DNA of 64,000 nucleotides, taken from the NCBI GenBank assembly GCA_016219875.1, contig JACRJZ010000074.1, positions 17,279-81,278 of the forward strand, given 5' to 3'. This DNA comes from Verrucomicrobiota bacterium. GTDB lineage: Bacteria > Verrucomicrobiota > Verrucomicrobiia > Limisphaerales > JACRJZ01. Numbering within the stretch: position 1 is the stretch's first letter; each line of letters begins with the position of its first letter. The position numbers were made by a program, and so were the translations under genes. The notes beneath the pieces are model-generated. The model ran no database searches. It was not told where the DNA came from and saw only the letters and a program-made list of their open reading frames with translations. Below, in pieces: positions 15,921 through 22,539 of this stretch.

Positions 15921-17539
15921 GGACCAAGAATTCGATGAAGCGATCAAGCGTTGAAGCGATGAAGCGGTCACGGCTTCGGGCGTTCAACCGGCACCAAGCG
16001 CGCGCCCGCTTCAACGCTTCCTCCGCCTCCGCCCGCATTGCCCCCGCCCTGGCGCTCCTTCTCGGCTCCGTGGTCGTCCTGGCCGCGCTTGTGCTCCTGC
16101 TCGTCTGGAAACCGCAACCGCCGCCGGGCAGCGCCAAGGAGCCGCTCACGGTTTATTGCGCCGCCGGCATCAAAGCGCCGGTCGAAGCCGTGGCGCGCGA
16201 GTACGAAAAGGCCTTCGGCGTGCCCGTGCGGCTTCAGTTCGGCGGCTCGCAGACGCTGCTGGCCAACGCGGAAGTGGCCCGCCTCGGCGATCTGTTTCTG
16301 CCCGCCGACGACAGCTACCTCGAACTGGCCCGCGCGAAGAAGCTGGTCGCCGAAACCCTCCCGCTGGCGCGCATGACCGCCGTCCTCGCGGTGAAGAAAG
16401 GCAATCCCAAGAAGCTGCGCTCGGTGGACGACCTGTTGCGCGCCGACGTGAAACTGGCCCAGGCGAACCCCGACGCGGCGGCCATTGGCAAGCTCGTGCG
16501 CGAGGCGCTCCAACAAACCGGCCAGTGGGACGCGCTCCAGAAACGCACCGCCGTCTTCAAGCCCACCGTGAATGACGTGGCCAACGACATCAAGCTGGGC
16601 ACCGTCGATGCGGGCTTCATCTGGGACGCTGTGGCCGCGCAATACCCCGAACTCGAGCCGGTGCGGGTGCCGGCGCTGGAGAAAGCCGAGGCCCACATCT
16701 CCGTGGCGGTGTTGCGGAGTTGCCCCCAGCCGGCCGCGGCGTTGCGCTTCGCCCGTTACCTGGGCGCGCGGGACAAAGGTTTGCCGGAGTTTGCCCGCCA
16801 GCACTTCACGCCTGCGGACGGCGACGTTTGGGCCGAGACGCCGGAGATGGTCCTGTACAGCGGCGCAATGAACCGCGTGGCGGTGGAGGAGACGCTCAAG
16901 CGGTTCCAGGAACGCGAAGGCGTGCGGATCACCACCGTCTTCAACGGCTGCGGCATCTTGGTCGGCCAGATGAAGGCGGGCGGGCGGCCGGACGCTTACC
17001 TGACTTGCGACCAGTCGTTCGTGCCGCCGGTAGCCGATCTGTTCGCGGCAGCGCCGGTGGAGATGTCCGCCTCGGACATCGTCATCCTGGTCCCGAAAGG
17101 GAACCCCAAAGCCATCGCCGCCCTCTCGGACCTCGCCAAGCCGGGCTTGAAGATCGGTCTGGCCAACCCGGAGCAAAGCACGCTGGGCGCGCTCACGAAG
17201 CGACTGCTGGAGCAAGGCGGCCTGCTCGATGCCGTGATGAAGAACGTGGTCGCCCAGACGCCGACGGCTGACATGTTGGTGAATCAAATCCGCACCGGCT
17301 CGCTCGACGCCACGGTGGTTTATGTCTCGAACACCATGAAAGTGCGCGACCACTTGGACATCGTGGCCCTCTCCGGGCCGGGCACCACCGCCGTGCAGAC
17401 CTTCAGCGTCGGAAAGAATTCGCAGCACAAGCAACTCGCCGGGCGTCTCCTCGAAGCCTTGCGCTCGGAGGAATCCCGCGGCCGCTACCAAGCGGCGGGG
17501 TTCCAGTGGCGCGGCCAGGGTGGGAGTGCGAAGCCTTGA
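15917..17539 (+). CDS. Tandem ModA-like extracytoplasmic anion-binding protein with a repeat-derived N-terminus
   Basis: This 540-residue protein has two successive type II periplasmic-binding domains of the molybdate/sulfate (ModA) kind. The first covers about residues 75-300 (LTVYCAAGIKAPVEAVAREY, LFLPADDSYLELA, ILAVKKGNPK-like AVLAVKKGNPK); the second about 313-530 (MVLYSGAMNRVAVEETLKRF, PDAYLTCDQSF, DIVILVPKGNPKAI, TGSLDATVVYVS). One transmembrane anchor (ALALLLGSVVVLAALVLLLV, about 43-62) precedes them. The first 40 residues (MKRSSVEAMKRSRLRAFNRH and on) come from an 8-nt-periodic repeat. A single domain is usual for ModA, so the tandem form is odd. There is no permease or ATPase beside it; it overlaps the MFS gene by 4 nt. 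Start 15917 is fixed by that overlap; an alternative start nearer residue 40 cannot be excluded. Confidence 0.8.
   Translation: MRTKNSMKRSSVEAMKRSRLRAFNRHQARARFNASSASARIAPALALLLGSVVVLAALVLLLVWKPQPPPGSAKEPLTVYCAAGIKAPVEAVAREYEKAFGVPVRLQFGGSQTLLANAEVARLGDLFLPADDSYLELARAKKLVAETLPLARMTAVLAVKKGNPKKLRSVDDLLRADVKLAQANPDAAAIGKLVREALQQTGQWDALQKRTAVFKPTVNDVANDIKLGTVDAGFIWDAVAAQYPELEPVRVPALEKAEAHISVAVLRSCPQPAAALRFARYLGARDKGLPEFARQHFTPADGDVWAETPEMVLYSGAMNRVAVEETLKRFQEREGVRITTVFNGCGILVGQMKAGGRPDAYLTCDQSFVPPVADLFAAAPVEMSASDIVILVPKGNPKAIAALSDLAKPGLKIGLANPEQSTLGALTKRLLEQGGLLDAVMKNVVAQTPTADMLVNQIRTGSLDATVVYVSNTMKVRDHLDIVALSGPGTTAVQTFSVGKNSQHKQLAGRLLEALRSEESRGRYQAAGFQWRGQGGSAKP
15934..16021. repeat. 8-nt-periodic array with inverted partner at the start of the ModA-like gene
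   Basis: GATGAAGC, GATCAAGC, GTTGAAGC, GATGAAGC (15934-15965) repeat every 8 nt, faced by CGCTTCAACGCTTC (16008-16021) on the other side of about 40 bp. All of it is translated as the basic N-terminal leader of the ModA-like protein. Confidence 0.6.
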
Positions 17540-17546
17540 GCCTCGG

Positions 17547-17633
17547 CGTAGCGGCGTCTCGGCAGAGCGCCGCCCTCTTTTTTGTCTTTTGCTTTCTACC
17601 ATGAACAGTGGCGCTCTGCCGAGACGCCGCCAC
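17547..17633. repeat. Inverted repeat of the GGCGCTCTGCCGAGACGCC family, copy 1
   Basis: Left arm GCGGCGTCTCGGCAGAGCGC (17551-17570) and right arm GCGCTCTGCCGAGACGCCGC (17611-17630) are perfect inverted partners, separated by a T-rich centre (CTCTTTTTTTGTCTTTTGC). A single-arm relative is at 3551-3577. Confidence 0.8.
17551..17592 (+). terminator. Terminator-like hairpin plus T-run after the ModA-like gene
   Basis: Within the left repeat arm, GCGGCG (17551-17556) pairs with CGCCGC (17568-17573), followed at once by CCTCTTTTTTTGTCTTTT. It begins 12 nt after the stop at 17539. The T-run belongs to the repeat's spacer, so the repeat appears to supply a complete intrinsic terminator. Confidence 0.6.
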
Positions 17634-17713
17634 GAAAGAAGCAGAGGCCCACTTGCCGGCTCCGCGCCGCCGCTCTAGCCTTGCCGCCATGCCGCTTGTC
17701 CGAAATCAGATGA

Positions 17714-18007
17714 CGGTTCCAGCGTGGAGTCTCGGTCCACATCGTCATTTCCAACCTGATCGTTCGCGGCGCCGGCGCGACCAACAACACGGGCTACGGC
17801 ATCTTCTGCGATAACCGGCTGGACGGCTTCCGCCGATTGGAGCGCCTGCGCATCGACGGCGTGGACGTGAGCGGCTTCGGGACGTTTGGCATTCTGATCA
17901 GCGGCAAGACGGCCGGCTATCAAGGCGTTCAGGTCACGCGCGGCGAGTTGCATCACAACCTGCGCGGTGGAAGAACCGTGAGGGCGGCCCATTTCGAAAC
18001 TCTGTAG
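17714..18007 (+). pseudogene. Remnant of a right-handed parallel beta-helix (pectate-lyase-like) protein
   Basis: Between in-frame stops at 17711 and 18005, with no start codon, an open stretch encodes about 97 residues in the style of a beta-helix: VHIVISNLIVRGAGATNNTG, YGIFCDNRLDGFRRLERLRI, then DGVDVSGFGTFGILISG and GVQVTRGELHHN. Repeating short polar/hydrophobic strands with I-V-S-N-L and G-I-L patterns are typical of pectin-lyase-fold proteins. Family members are several hundred residues long, so both ends are missing. The final dozen residues (RTVRAAHFETL) already come from the flanking GTAGCAGCC repeat. It lies between two repeat elements, suggesting the gene was lost by rearrangement at repeats. 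Confidence 0.55.
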
Positions 18008-18105
18008 CAGCCGACGTGAGGAGGCTCTGTCTTGATTGCAGATTGCAGATTTCGGATTCAAAGAGTGAGCCTCCTCACGTCGGCTGCTCCAGTTTTGAAA
18101 GAGGC
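17985..18105. repeat. GTAGCAGCCGACGTGAGG palindrome, copy 1, with heptamer insert in its loop
   Basis: Arms GTAGCAGCCGACGTGAGGAG (from 18004) and CTCCTCACGTCGGCTGCT (to 18088) match copies at 39417 and 51724. In those the loop is TGTTTCCGTTGGAGTTT; here it is replaced by a 7-nt-periodic run (GATTGCA, GATTGCA, GATTTCG, GATTC; 18035-18059). Outer flanks TTTCGAAACTC and GTTTTGAAAG extend the arms. Confidence 0.75.
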
Positions 18106-18170
18106 TCACGCGTCTGGAATAACCGTTGGCAGCCACGCCTCCAATCCGTAGAGTTTGCGCTCGCAACACG

Positions 18171-19148
18171 ATGCGGCAGTTCGTCACCATCGCAGCCAAT
18201 ACGTTCATGGAACTCGTCCGGCAGCCGGTCCTCCTGCTGCTCACGACGGCGTCGGCGGCGTTTTCGGTCTTCCTGGCGTGCGTGCCCTATTTCGGGTTCG
18301 GCGATGATCCGAAGTTGGTGAAGGATTCCGTACTGGCCATCATGTTGTTGGCGGGTTTGCTGGGCGCGGTGTTGAGCGCGTCCAGTTCGCTGGCGCGGGA
18401 ACTCCGCACCGGCACGGCGCTGGCCGTGCTGGCCAAGCCGGTGGGCCGTGCGCCGTTCGTCCTGGCCAAGTACGCCGGCATCGCCGCGGTGCTGTCCCTG
18501 CTGAACGGCGTCAACATGGTCGCCGCGCTGTCGGCCAGCCGGATGGCGTTCGATGCTTACGGCGATGCGGACGTGCGCGCGCTGGCCATCTGGGGCGGCG
18601 GGATTCTGCTGGCCTACCTCGTGGGCGGGTTCAGCAACTACTTTCTGCGGCGGCCGTTCACGTCGGACGCCCTGTTCGCCCTGGTGGTGTGCGTGACGCT
18701 GGCTTTTGTGGTCAACGCGTCGCTCAGCAAGGCCGATCCGACCGACCGCAGCGTGACCATCGGCGCGTTCGCCAAAGTGGACTGGCGGCTGATTCCGGCG
18801 TCGGTGCTGGTCCTGTTCGCGCTGTGGGTGCTGGCCGGGCTGGCGCTGGCGTGCGCGACGCGGCTGGATTTGATCCCGACGTTGGTGATCTGCTCCGGCC
18901 TTTTTCTGCTGGGGCTGATGTCGGAGTACTTGCTGGGCCGGCCGGCGCGCGAAGGTTCGGTCTGGGCGTCGGTGCTGTTTCCGGTGCTGCCGAATTGGCA
19001 ATTGTTCTGGATCGCCGACGCGCTGGGCGCGGACAAAGCGGTGCCCTGGGCGCGCTATTTGAGCGGCGCGCTGGGCTACACGGTCTGTTACGTGGGCGCG
19101 ACGCTGGCGGTGGCGCTGTGGCTGTTTGAAGAGCGGGAGTTGAGTTGA
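18171..19148 (+). CDS. ABC-2 type permease subunit
   Basis: This 325-residue membrane protein has about six to eight hydrophobic helices and opens with MRQFVTIAANTFMELVRQPV, the usual N-terminal amphipathic start of ABC-2 permeases, just before the first helix. The block SLARELRTGTALAVLAKPVG around residues 75-95 is typical of this family. The ATG at 18171 is preferred to 18126 because the upstream 15 residues precede the amphipathic start. It should work with an ATP-binding partner, but none is next to it: upstream lies the beta-helix remnant, downstream the SPFH gene. Substrate unknown. First gene of the co-oriented run to 26173. Confidence 0.8.
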   Translation: MRQFVTIAANTFMELVRQPVLLLLTTASAAFSVFLACVPYFGFGDDPKLVKDSVLAIMLLAGLLGAVLSASSSLARELRTGTALAVLAKPVGRAPFVLAKYAGIAAVLSLLNGVNMVAALSASRMAFDAYGDADVRALAIWGGGILLAYLVGGFSNYFLRRPFTSDALFALVVCVTLAFVVNASLSKADPTDRSVTIGAFAKVDWRLIPASVLVLFALWVLAGLALACATRLDLIPTLVICSGLFLLGLMSEYLLGRPAREGSVWASVLFPVLPNWQLFWIADALGADKAVPWARYLSGALGYTVCYVGATLAVALWLFEERELS

Positions 19149-19149
19149 T

Positions 19150-19278
19150 GAATTGCAGATTGCGGATTGCGGATTGCAGATTGGCCCGGCGGGCCTCACG
19201 GCCGTGGCGGCATCGCGATGCTGAAATTTGCAGTTCGAAATCTGCGATCTGAAATTTGAAATCTGAAATCTGAAATTG
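19150..19278. repeat. Heptamer-periodic inverted pair between permease and SPFH genes
   Basis: The left array GAATTGC, AGATTGC, GGATTGC, GGATTGC, AGATTGG (19150-19184) and the right array with TGAAATT, TGAAATC, TGAAATC, TGAAATT (19221-19278) have a strict 7-nt period. Between them lies GC-rich sequence with GGCCCGGCGGGCC. The array ends only a few nt before the SPFH start codon. Confidence 0.75.
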
Positions 19279-19283
19279 TCGGC

Positions 19284-21155
19284 ATGGAACCGAATCGACA
19301 AAAACTGGGGCTGGTGAGTCTGGCCTTGTTGCTGGTGGTGGGCGCCGGCGGGCTGATCCTGGGCCGCCTGGCGCAATCGCCGGCGGCGCAAGTGGGCATG
19401 GTGTTTGCCGGCGTGGGCTTTCTCGTGGCGGCCGTGAGCGCGTTCCAAATGCGGCTCGAGGAACGCGAGCGCCTGGAGAAGCTGGAGTTCGATGAACTGA
19501 GCAAGTCGGCGTCACCCGGCTCGAACCTTTTCACGCAACAGGCGGAAACGTTCCCGGCGCGGCGGACGCGCGAGCAGTTTGAGAAGTTTTTCGTGCCGGG
19601 CTTCACCGTGCTGCTGCTGGCGGTGGAGGTGGCCACCGTGGTGTGGCTGTGGCGCTGGCTGGGCAAGCTGCCGCCCGCCGCGCTCCAGAAGCATCTCCTC
19701 CTCATGGCGGTGTTTGGCCTGTTCGCGCTGCTGTTGTTCATGCTCGGCAAGTACGTCTCCGGGATCGTGAGGCTGGAGAACCACCGGCTGCTGCGGCCCA
19801 CTGCGGGCTTCCTGCTCCTGAATGCCTACCTGTCCTTCTTGATCGCGGCCACGGCGGCGGCGGAGTCGGCCGAGTTTCACCGGGTCGATCTCTGGGTCGC
19901 GCGCGGGCTGTGTCTGGTGCTCGGGTTGATCGCTGTCGAGACGCTCGTGGGCCTGGTCCTCGAGGTTTATCGGCCGCGGGTCAAGGGCCGCGAGGCGCGC
20001 TTGCTTTACGACAGCCGGCTGGTGGGCCTGTTGAGCCAGCCGGAGAGCCTCTTCACCACGATGGCGCACGCGCTGGATTACCAGTTCGGCTTCAAGGTGT
20101 CGGAGACGTGGTTCTACCAGTTCCTGCAACGGGCGCTGGCCTGGATCATCCTGGCGCAACTGGGGATTCTGATGTTGTCCACGACCTTCGTGATGATCGA
20201 TCCCGGCGAGCAGGCGCTGTTGGAGCGGCTCGGACGGTTGGTGGCGTCGCGGCCGGTGCTGGGGCCGGGCCTGCACTTCAAGCTGCCGTGGCCCATTGAC
20301 GAGGTCCATCGCTACCGGACGGACCAGTTGCAGAGGTTCATCGTCGGGATCGTGCCGGACGAAGAGCACGAGGAGGAGACGGTCCTGTGGTCGGTCGGGC
20401 ACGCGAAGGAAGAAGACAATTTTCTCGTCGCCAGCCGCGAGCCGCTCCCGCAAACCAACGAGGACGCGGGCAAAAAAATCCCGCCCGTCAATCTGCTCGC
20501 GATCAACGTTCCGGTGCAGTACCAGATCACGAACCTCATCGCTTGGGCCTACCATCACGCCGACGCCGGGCCGTTGCTGGAGAAACTGGGCCGGCGGGAA
20601 ATCGTGCGCTACCTCGTGAACGCGGACATCAACGAGATCATGAGCCGGCGCCGTGGCCAGGCCGGCGAGGAGCTGCGCCAGCGCATCCAGGCGGCGGCGA
20701 ATGATCCGCAGCACCCGTTGGGCGTGCGCATCGTGTTCGTGGGCCTGGCGGGGATTCATCCGCCGGTCGGCGTGGCCGCGGCCTACGAGCGGGTCATCGG
20801 CGCGATGCAGGAATCCGAAACCAACGTCCTGGCGGCCAAAGCCCACGCCCTGGAAACGAACACGCTGGCGGCGGCCACGGCCTATCGCAAGAAGCAGGAG
20901 GCGCGGGCGGAGAAAGCCCGGCTGGAAGTCAGCGCGCTGGCCCGGGCGGCCGCGTTCACCAACCAGATTCCCGCTTTCCAGGCCGCGCCGGGCATCTATG
21001 CCACGCGCGCCTACTTGCAGACCCTCGCCCGCTCCGCCACGGACGCCCGCAAGTATGTGCTCGCCACCACCAACACGCACGATGTGCTCCAGCTCAACTT
21101 GGAAGACAAGCTGCGGATGGATCTGCTGGACGTGGCGGCGCCGGCGAAGAAATAG
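19284..21155 (+). CDS. Large SPFH/HflK-like membrane protein with extra N-terminal membrane domain
   Basis: The protein has 623 residues. The first 300 or so hold about seven hydrophobic segments (for example LGLVSLALLLVVGAGGLIL at 8-26 and AWIILAQLGILMLSTTFVMI at about 289-308). The SPFH/Band 7 domain follows: DPGEQALLERLGRLVASR, LGPGLHFKLPWPIDEVHRYR, NVPVQYQITNL, then REIVRYLVNADINEIMSRRR. An Ala/Glu/Lys-rich helical coiled-coil segment (ESETNVLAAKAHALETNTLA) comes near 510-560. HflK is usually about 400 residues with one membrane helix, so this is an enlarged form. HflK/HflC complexes cage and restrain the FtsH protease. The stop TAG overlaps the first base of the heptamer array at 21155. 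Confidence 0.85.
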   Translation: MEPNRQKLGLVSLALLLVVGAGGLILGRLAQSPAAQVGMVFAGVGFLVAAVSAFQMRLEERERLEKLEFDELSKSASPGSNLFTQQAETFPARRTREQFEKFFVPGFTVLLLAVEVATVVWLWRWLGKLPPAALQKHLLLMAVFGLFALLLFMLGKYVSGIVRLENHRLLRPTAGFLLLNAYLSFLIAATAAAESAEFHRVDLWVARGLCLVLGLIAVETLVGLVLEVYRPRVKGREARLLYDSRLVGLLSQPESLFTTMAHALDYQFGFKVSETWFYQFLQRALAWIILAQLGILMLSTTFVMIDPGEQALLERLGRLVASRPVLGPGLHFKLPWPIDEVHRYRTDQLQRFIVGIVPDEEHEEETVLWSVGHAKEEDNFLVASREPLPQTNEDAGKKIPPVNLLAINVPVQYQITNLIAWAYHHADAGPLLEKLGRREIVRYLVNADINEIMSRRRGQAGEELRQRIQAAANDPQHPLGVRIVFVGLAGIHPPVGVAAAYERVIGAMQESETNVLAAKAHALETNTLAAATAYRKKQEARAEKARLEVSALARAAAFTNQIPAFQAAPGIYATRAYLQTLARSATDARKYVLATTNTHDVLQLNLEDKLRMDLLDVAAPAKK

Positions 21156-21196
21156 AATTGCGAATTGGTCATTGTGAATTGCGAACTGCAAATTGG
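21155..21196. repeat. Left heptamer array bracketing the four-helix-bundle gene
   Basis: Six 7-mers (GAATTGC, GAATTGG, TCATTGT, GAATTGC, GAACTGC, AAATTGG). Positions 21160-21188 form a 29-bp inverted repeat with 21591-21619, with two mismatches. It begins on the last base of the SPFH stop codon and ends 9 nt before the ATG at 21206. Confidence 0.9.
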
Positions 21197-21205
21197 CCTG
21201 AACCG

Positions 21206-21610
21206 ATGAACGCCGACGAGCTTTCAAAACGCCTTTGGCATTTCGCGGCGCGCGTGGCCAAGACCGTAGATAAGTTGCCGGACACGCGAGTGGGGCGGCA
21301 CGTCGCTGGCCAGCTTGTCCGCTGCGGAACTTCGGCTCCGCCCAATTACGATGAAGGCTGCGCCGCCGAGAGCCGGGCCGATTTCATTCACAAGCTCAGT
21401 GTCGCGCTGAAAGAGCTTCGTGAAACTCGTGGCTGGCTTTACTTCGTCACGCTTTACGGGCTGCTGCCGGCAGGCCGGGTGGCGCCTGACCTTGACGAGT
21501 GTGACCAGTTGAAACGGATTATCGGCCAGTCCGTGGCCACAGCCAGCGGCGGCTCGGACCGCAAGCGCAGCCAGCGGCCACCGGCAGACTCAATTCGCAA
21601 TTCGCAATGA
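21206..21610 (+). CDS. Four-helix-bundle protein (23S rRNA intervening-sequence protein / Avd-like family)
   Basis: This 134-residue protein is predicted all-helical. It carries the family's features: LSKRLWHFAARVAKTVDKLP, GRHVAGQLVRCGTSAPPNYD, EGCAAESRADFIHKLSVALK and ELRETRGWLYFV. Relatives are encoded in intervening sequences of 23S rRNA genes and, as Avd, in diversity-generating retroelements; isolated copies are common in Bacteroidota and Verrucomicrobiota and their role is unknown. The start is MNADELSKR at 21206; an upstream Met at 21158 would translate the repeat. The final codons (SIRNSQ-stop) are encoded by the right-hand heptamer array, so the gene and its bracket are one unit. It interrupts an SPFH operon. 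Confidence 0.85.
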   Translation: MNADELSKRLWHFAARVAKTVDKLPDTRVGRHVAGQLVRCGTSAPPNYDEGCAAESRADFIHKLSVALKELRETRGWLYFVTLYGLLPAGRVAPDLDECDQLKRIIGQSVATASGGSDRKRSQRPPADSIRNSQ

Positions 21611-21632
21611 CCAATTCGCAATTCGCAATTTT
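21591..21632. repeat. Right heptamer array bracketing the four-helix-bundle gene
   Basis: CAATTCG, CAATTCG, CAATGAC, CAATTCG, CAATTCG, CAATTTT. Positions 21591-21619 are the inverted partner of 21160-21188. The stop codon of the four-helix-bundle gene (TGA 21608-21610) lies inside it, and the hflC ATG follows 6 nt after its end. Confidence 0.9.
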
Positions 21633-21638
21633 CCTCCC

Positions 21639-22538
21639 ATGAAACGAAGTCCTCTCACTCTCACCGTCGGCGCGGTCCTGCTGCTCGTTTTCGGGCTGCT
21701 CCTGTTCATGTTTCAAGTGCGCCAGTCGCAGGTCGCGGTCATCACCCGCTTCGGCAATCCGGACCGCGAGCGGATGGCGCCGGGGGCCTACTTCAAGCTG
21801 CCCTGGCCGATCGAGCGGGTCCACAAGCTCGATCAGCGCGTCCAGAACCTGGAAAGCAAATACGAGGAAACCCTCACCACCGACGGCTTCAACTTGGTAG
21901 TCCAGGTCTATGTGGGCTGGCACATCAGCGAGCCGACCAACTTCTTCCCCAAGTTTGCCAGCGGTTCCGTGGGCGAGGCGGAGAAGACGATCGAGTCGCT
22001 GGTGCGCAGTGTGAAGAATGAAGTCGTGGGCCGGCATCCGTTTTCCCATTTCATTTCCACCGACGAGAAAGAACTGCAGTTCGCGGCGATTGAGAAGGAA
22101 ATGCTGGACAAGGTCCGCAATCAGGTTCGCGCCAACCAGTACGGGCTGGAGGTGAAATTCCTGGGCATCAAGAAGCTCGGCCTGCCCGAGAGCGTGACGA
22201 AGACCGTCTTCGCCCGCATGGAGTCCGAGCGTCAGGTGCTCGTCAGCGACATCCGGGCCAAAGGCGAAGCCAAGGCGATCACCACGCGCGCCGATGCCGA
22301 CCGCGCCAGCGCGGAGATTCTCTCTAAGGCCGAAGGCGAAGCCACGCGCATCCGCGGCGAGGGCGAAGCCAAAGCCGCCGAGTCCTTCGCGGTCTTCAAC
22401 CAAAACACGAATTTGGCCAACCTGCTTTTCAAACTCCGCACCCTCGAAGCAATGCTGAAGGACAAGTCCACGCTGATCCTGGATCCGAACACGCCGGGCT
22501 TGGACCTCCTCCGCAACCAACCTGCGCCGCCGAAGTGA
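21639..22538 (+). CDS. hflC: HflC-like SPFH protein
   Basis: This 299-residue protein is HflC-sized. A single N-terminal membrane helix (LTVGAVLLLVFGLLLFMF, about 7-24) is followed by an SPFH domain beginning VRQSQVAVITRFGNPDRERM and APGAYFKLPWPIERVHKLDQ. A long Ala/Glu-rich helix (DADRASAEILSKAEGEATRI) follows around 215-250, and DPNTPGLDLL ends the chain. HflC pairs with HflK to form a membrane cage that controls FtsH proteolysis. The HflK-like gene starts one base after this stop, indicating co-translation. The start is close to the right heptamer array, so any ribosome site would lie in TTTTCCTCCC, which is not a recognisable one. Confidence 0.88.
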   Translation: MKRSPLTLTVGAVLLLVFGLLLFMFQVRQSQVAVITRFGNPDRERMAPGAYFKLPWPIERVHKLDQRVQNLESKYEETLTTDGFNLVVQVYVGWHISEPTNFFPKFASGSVGEAEKTIESLVRSVKNEVVGRHPFSHFISTDEKELQFAAIEKEMLDKVRNQVRANQYGLEVKFLGIKKLGLPESVTKTVFARMESERQVLVSDIRAKGEAKAITTRADADRASAEILSKAEGEATRIRGEGEAKAAESFAVFNQNTNLANLLFKLRTLEAMLKDKSTLILDPNTPGLDLLRNQPAPPK

Positions 22539-22539
22539 T

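Noticed and set aside
21206..21610. Four-helix-bundle gene considered as the Avd accessory gene of a diversity-generating retroelement.
   Set aside because: No reverse transcriptase, template repeat or variable repeat was found nearby.
21206..21610. The same gene considered as an intervening sequence of a 23S rRNA gene.
   Set aside because: No rRNA sequence flanks it; the neighbours are SPFH coding genes.
19150..21632. Heptamer arrays considered as CRISPR repeats.
   Set aside because: Units are 7 nt, contiguous and without unique spacers, and there are no cas genes.
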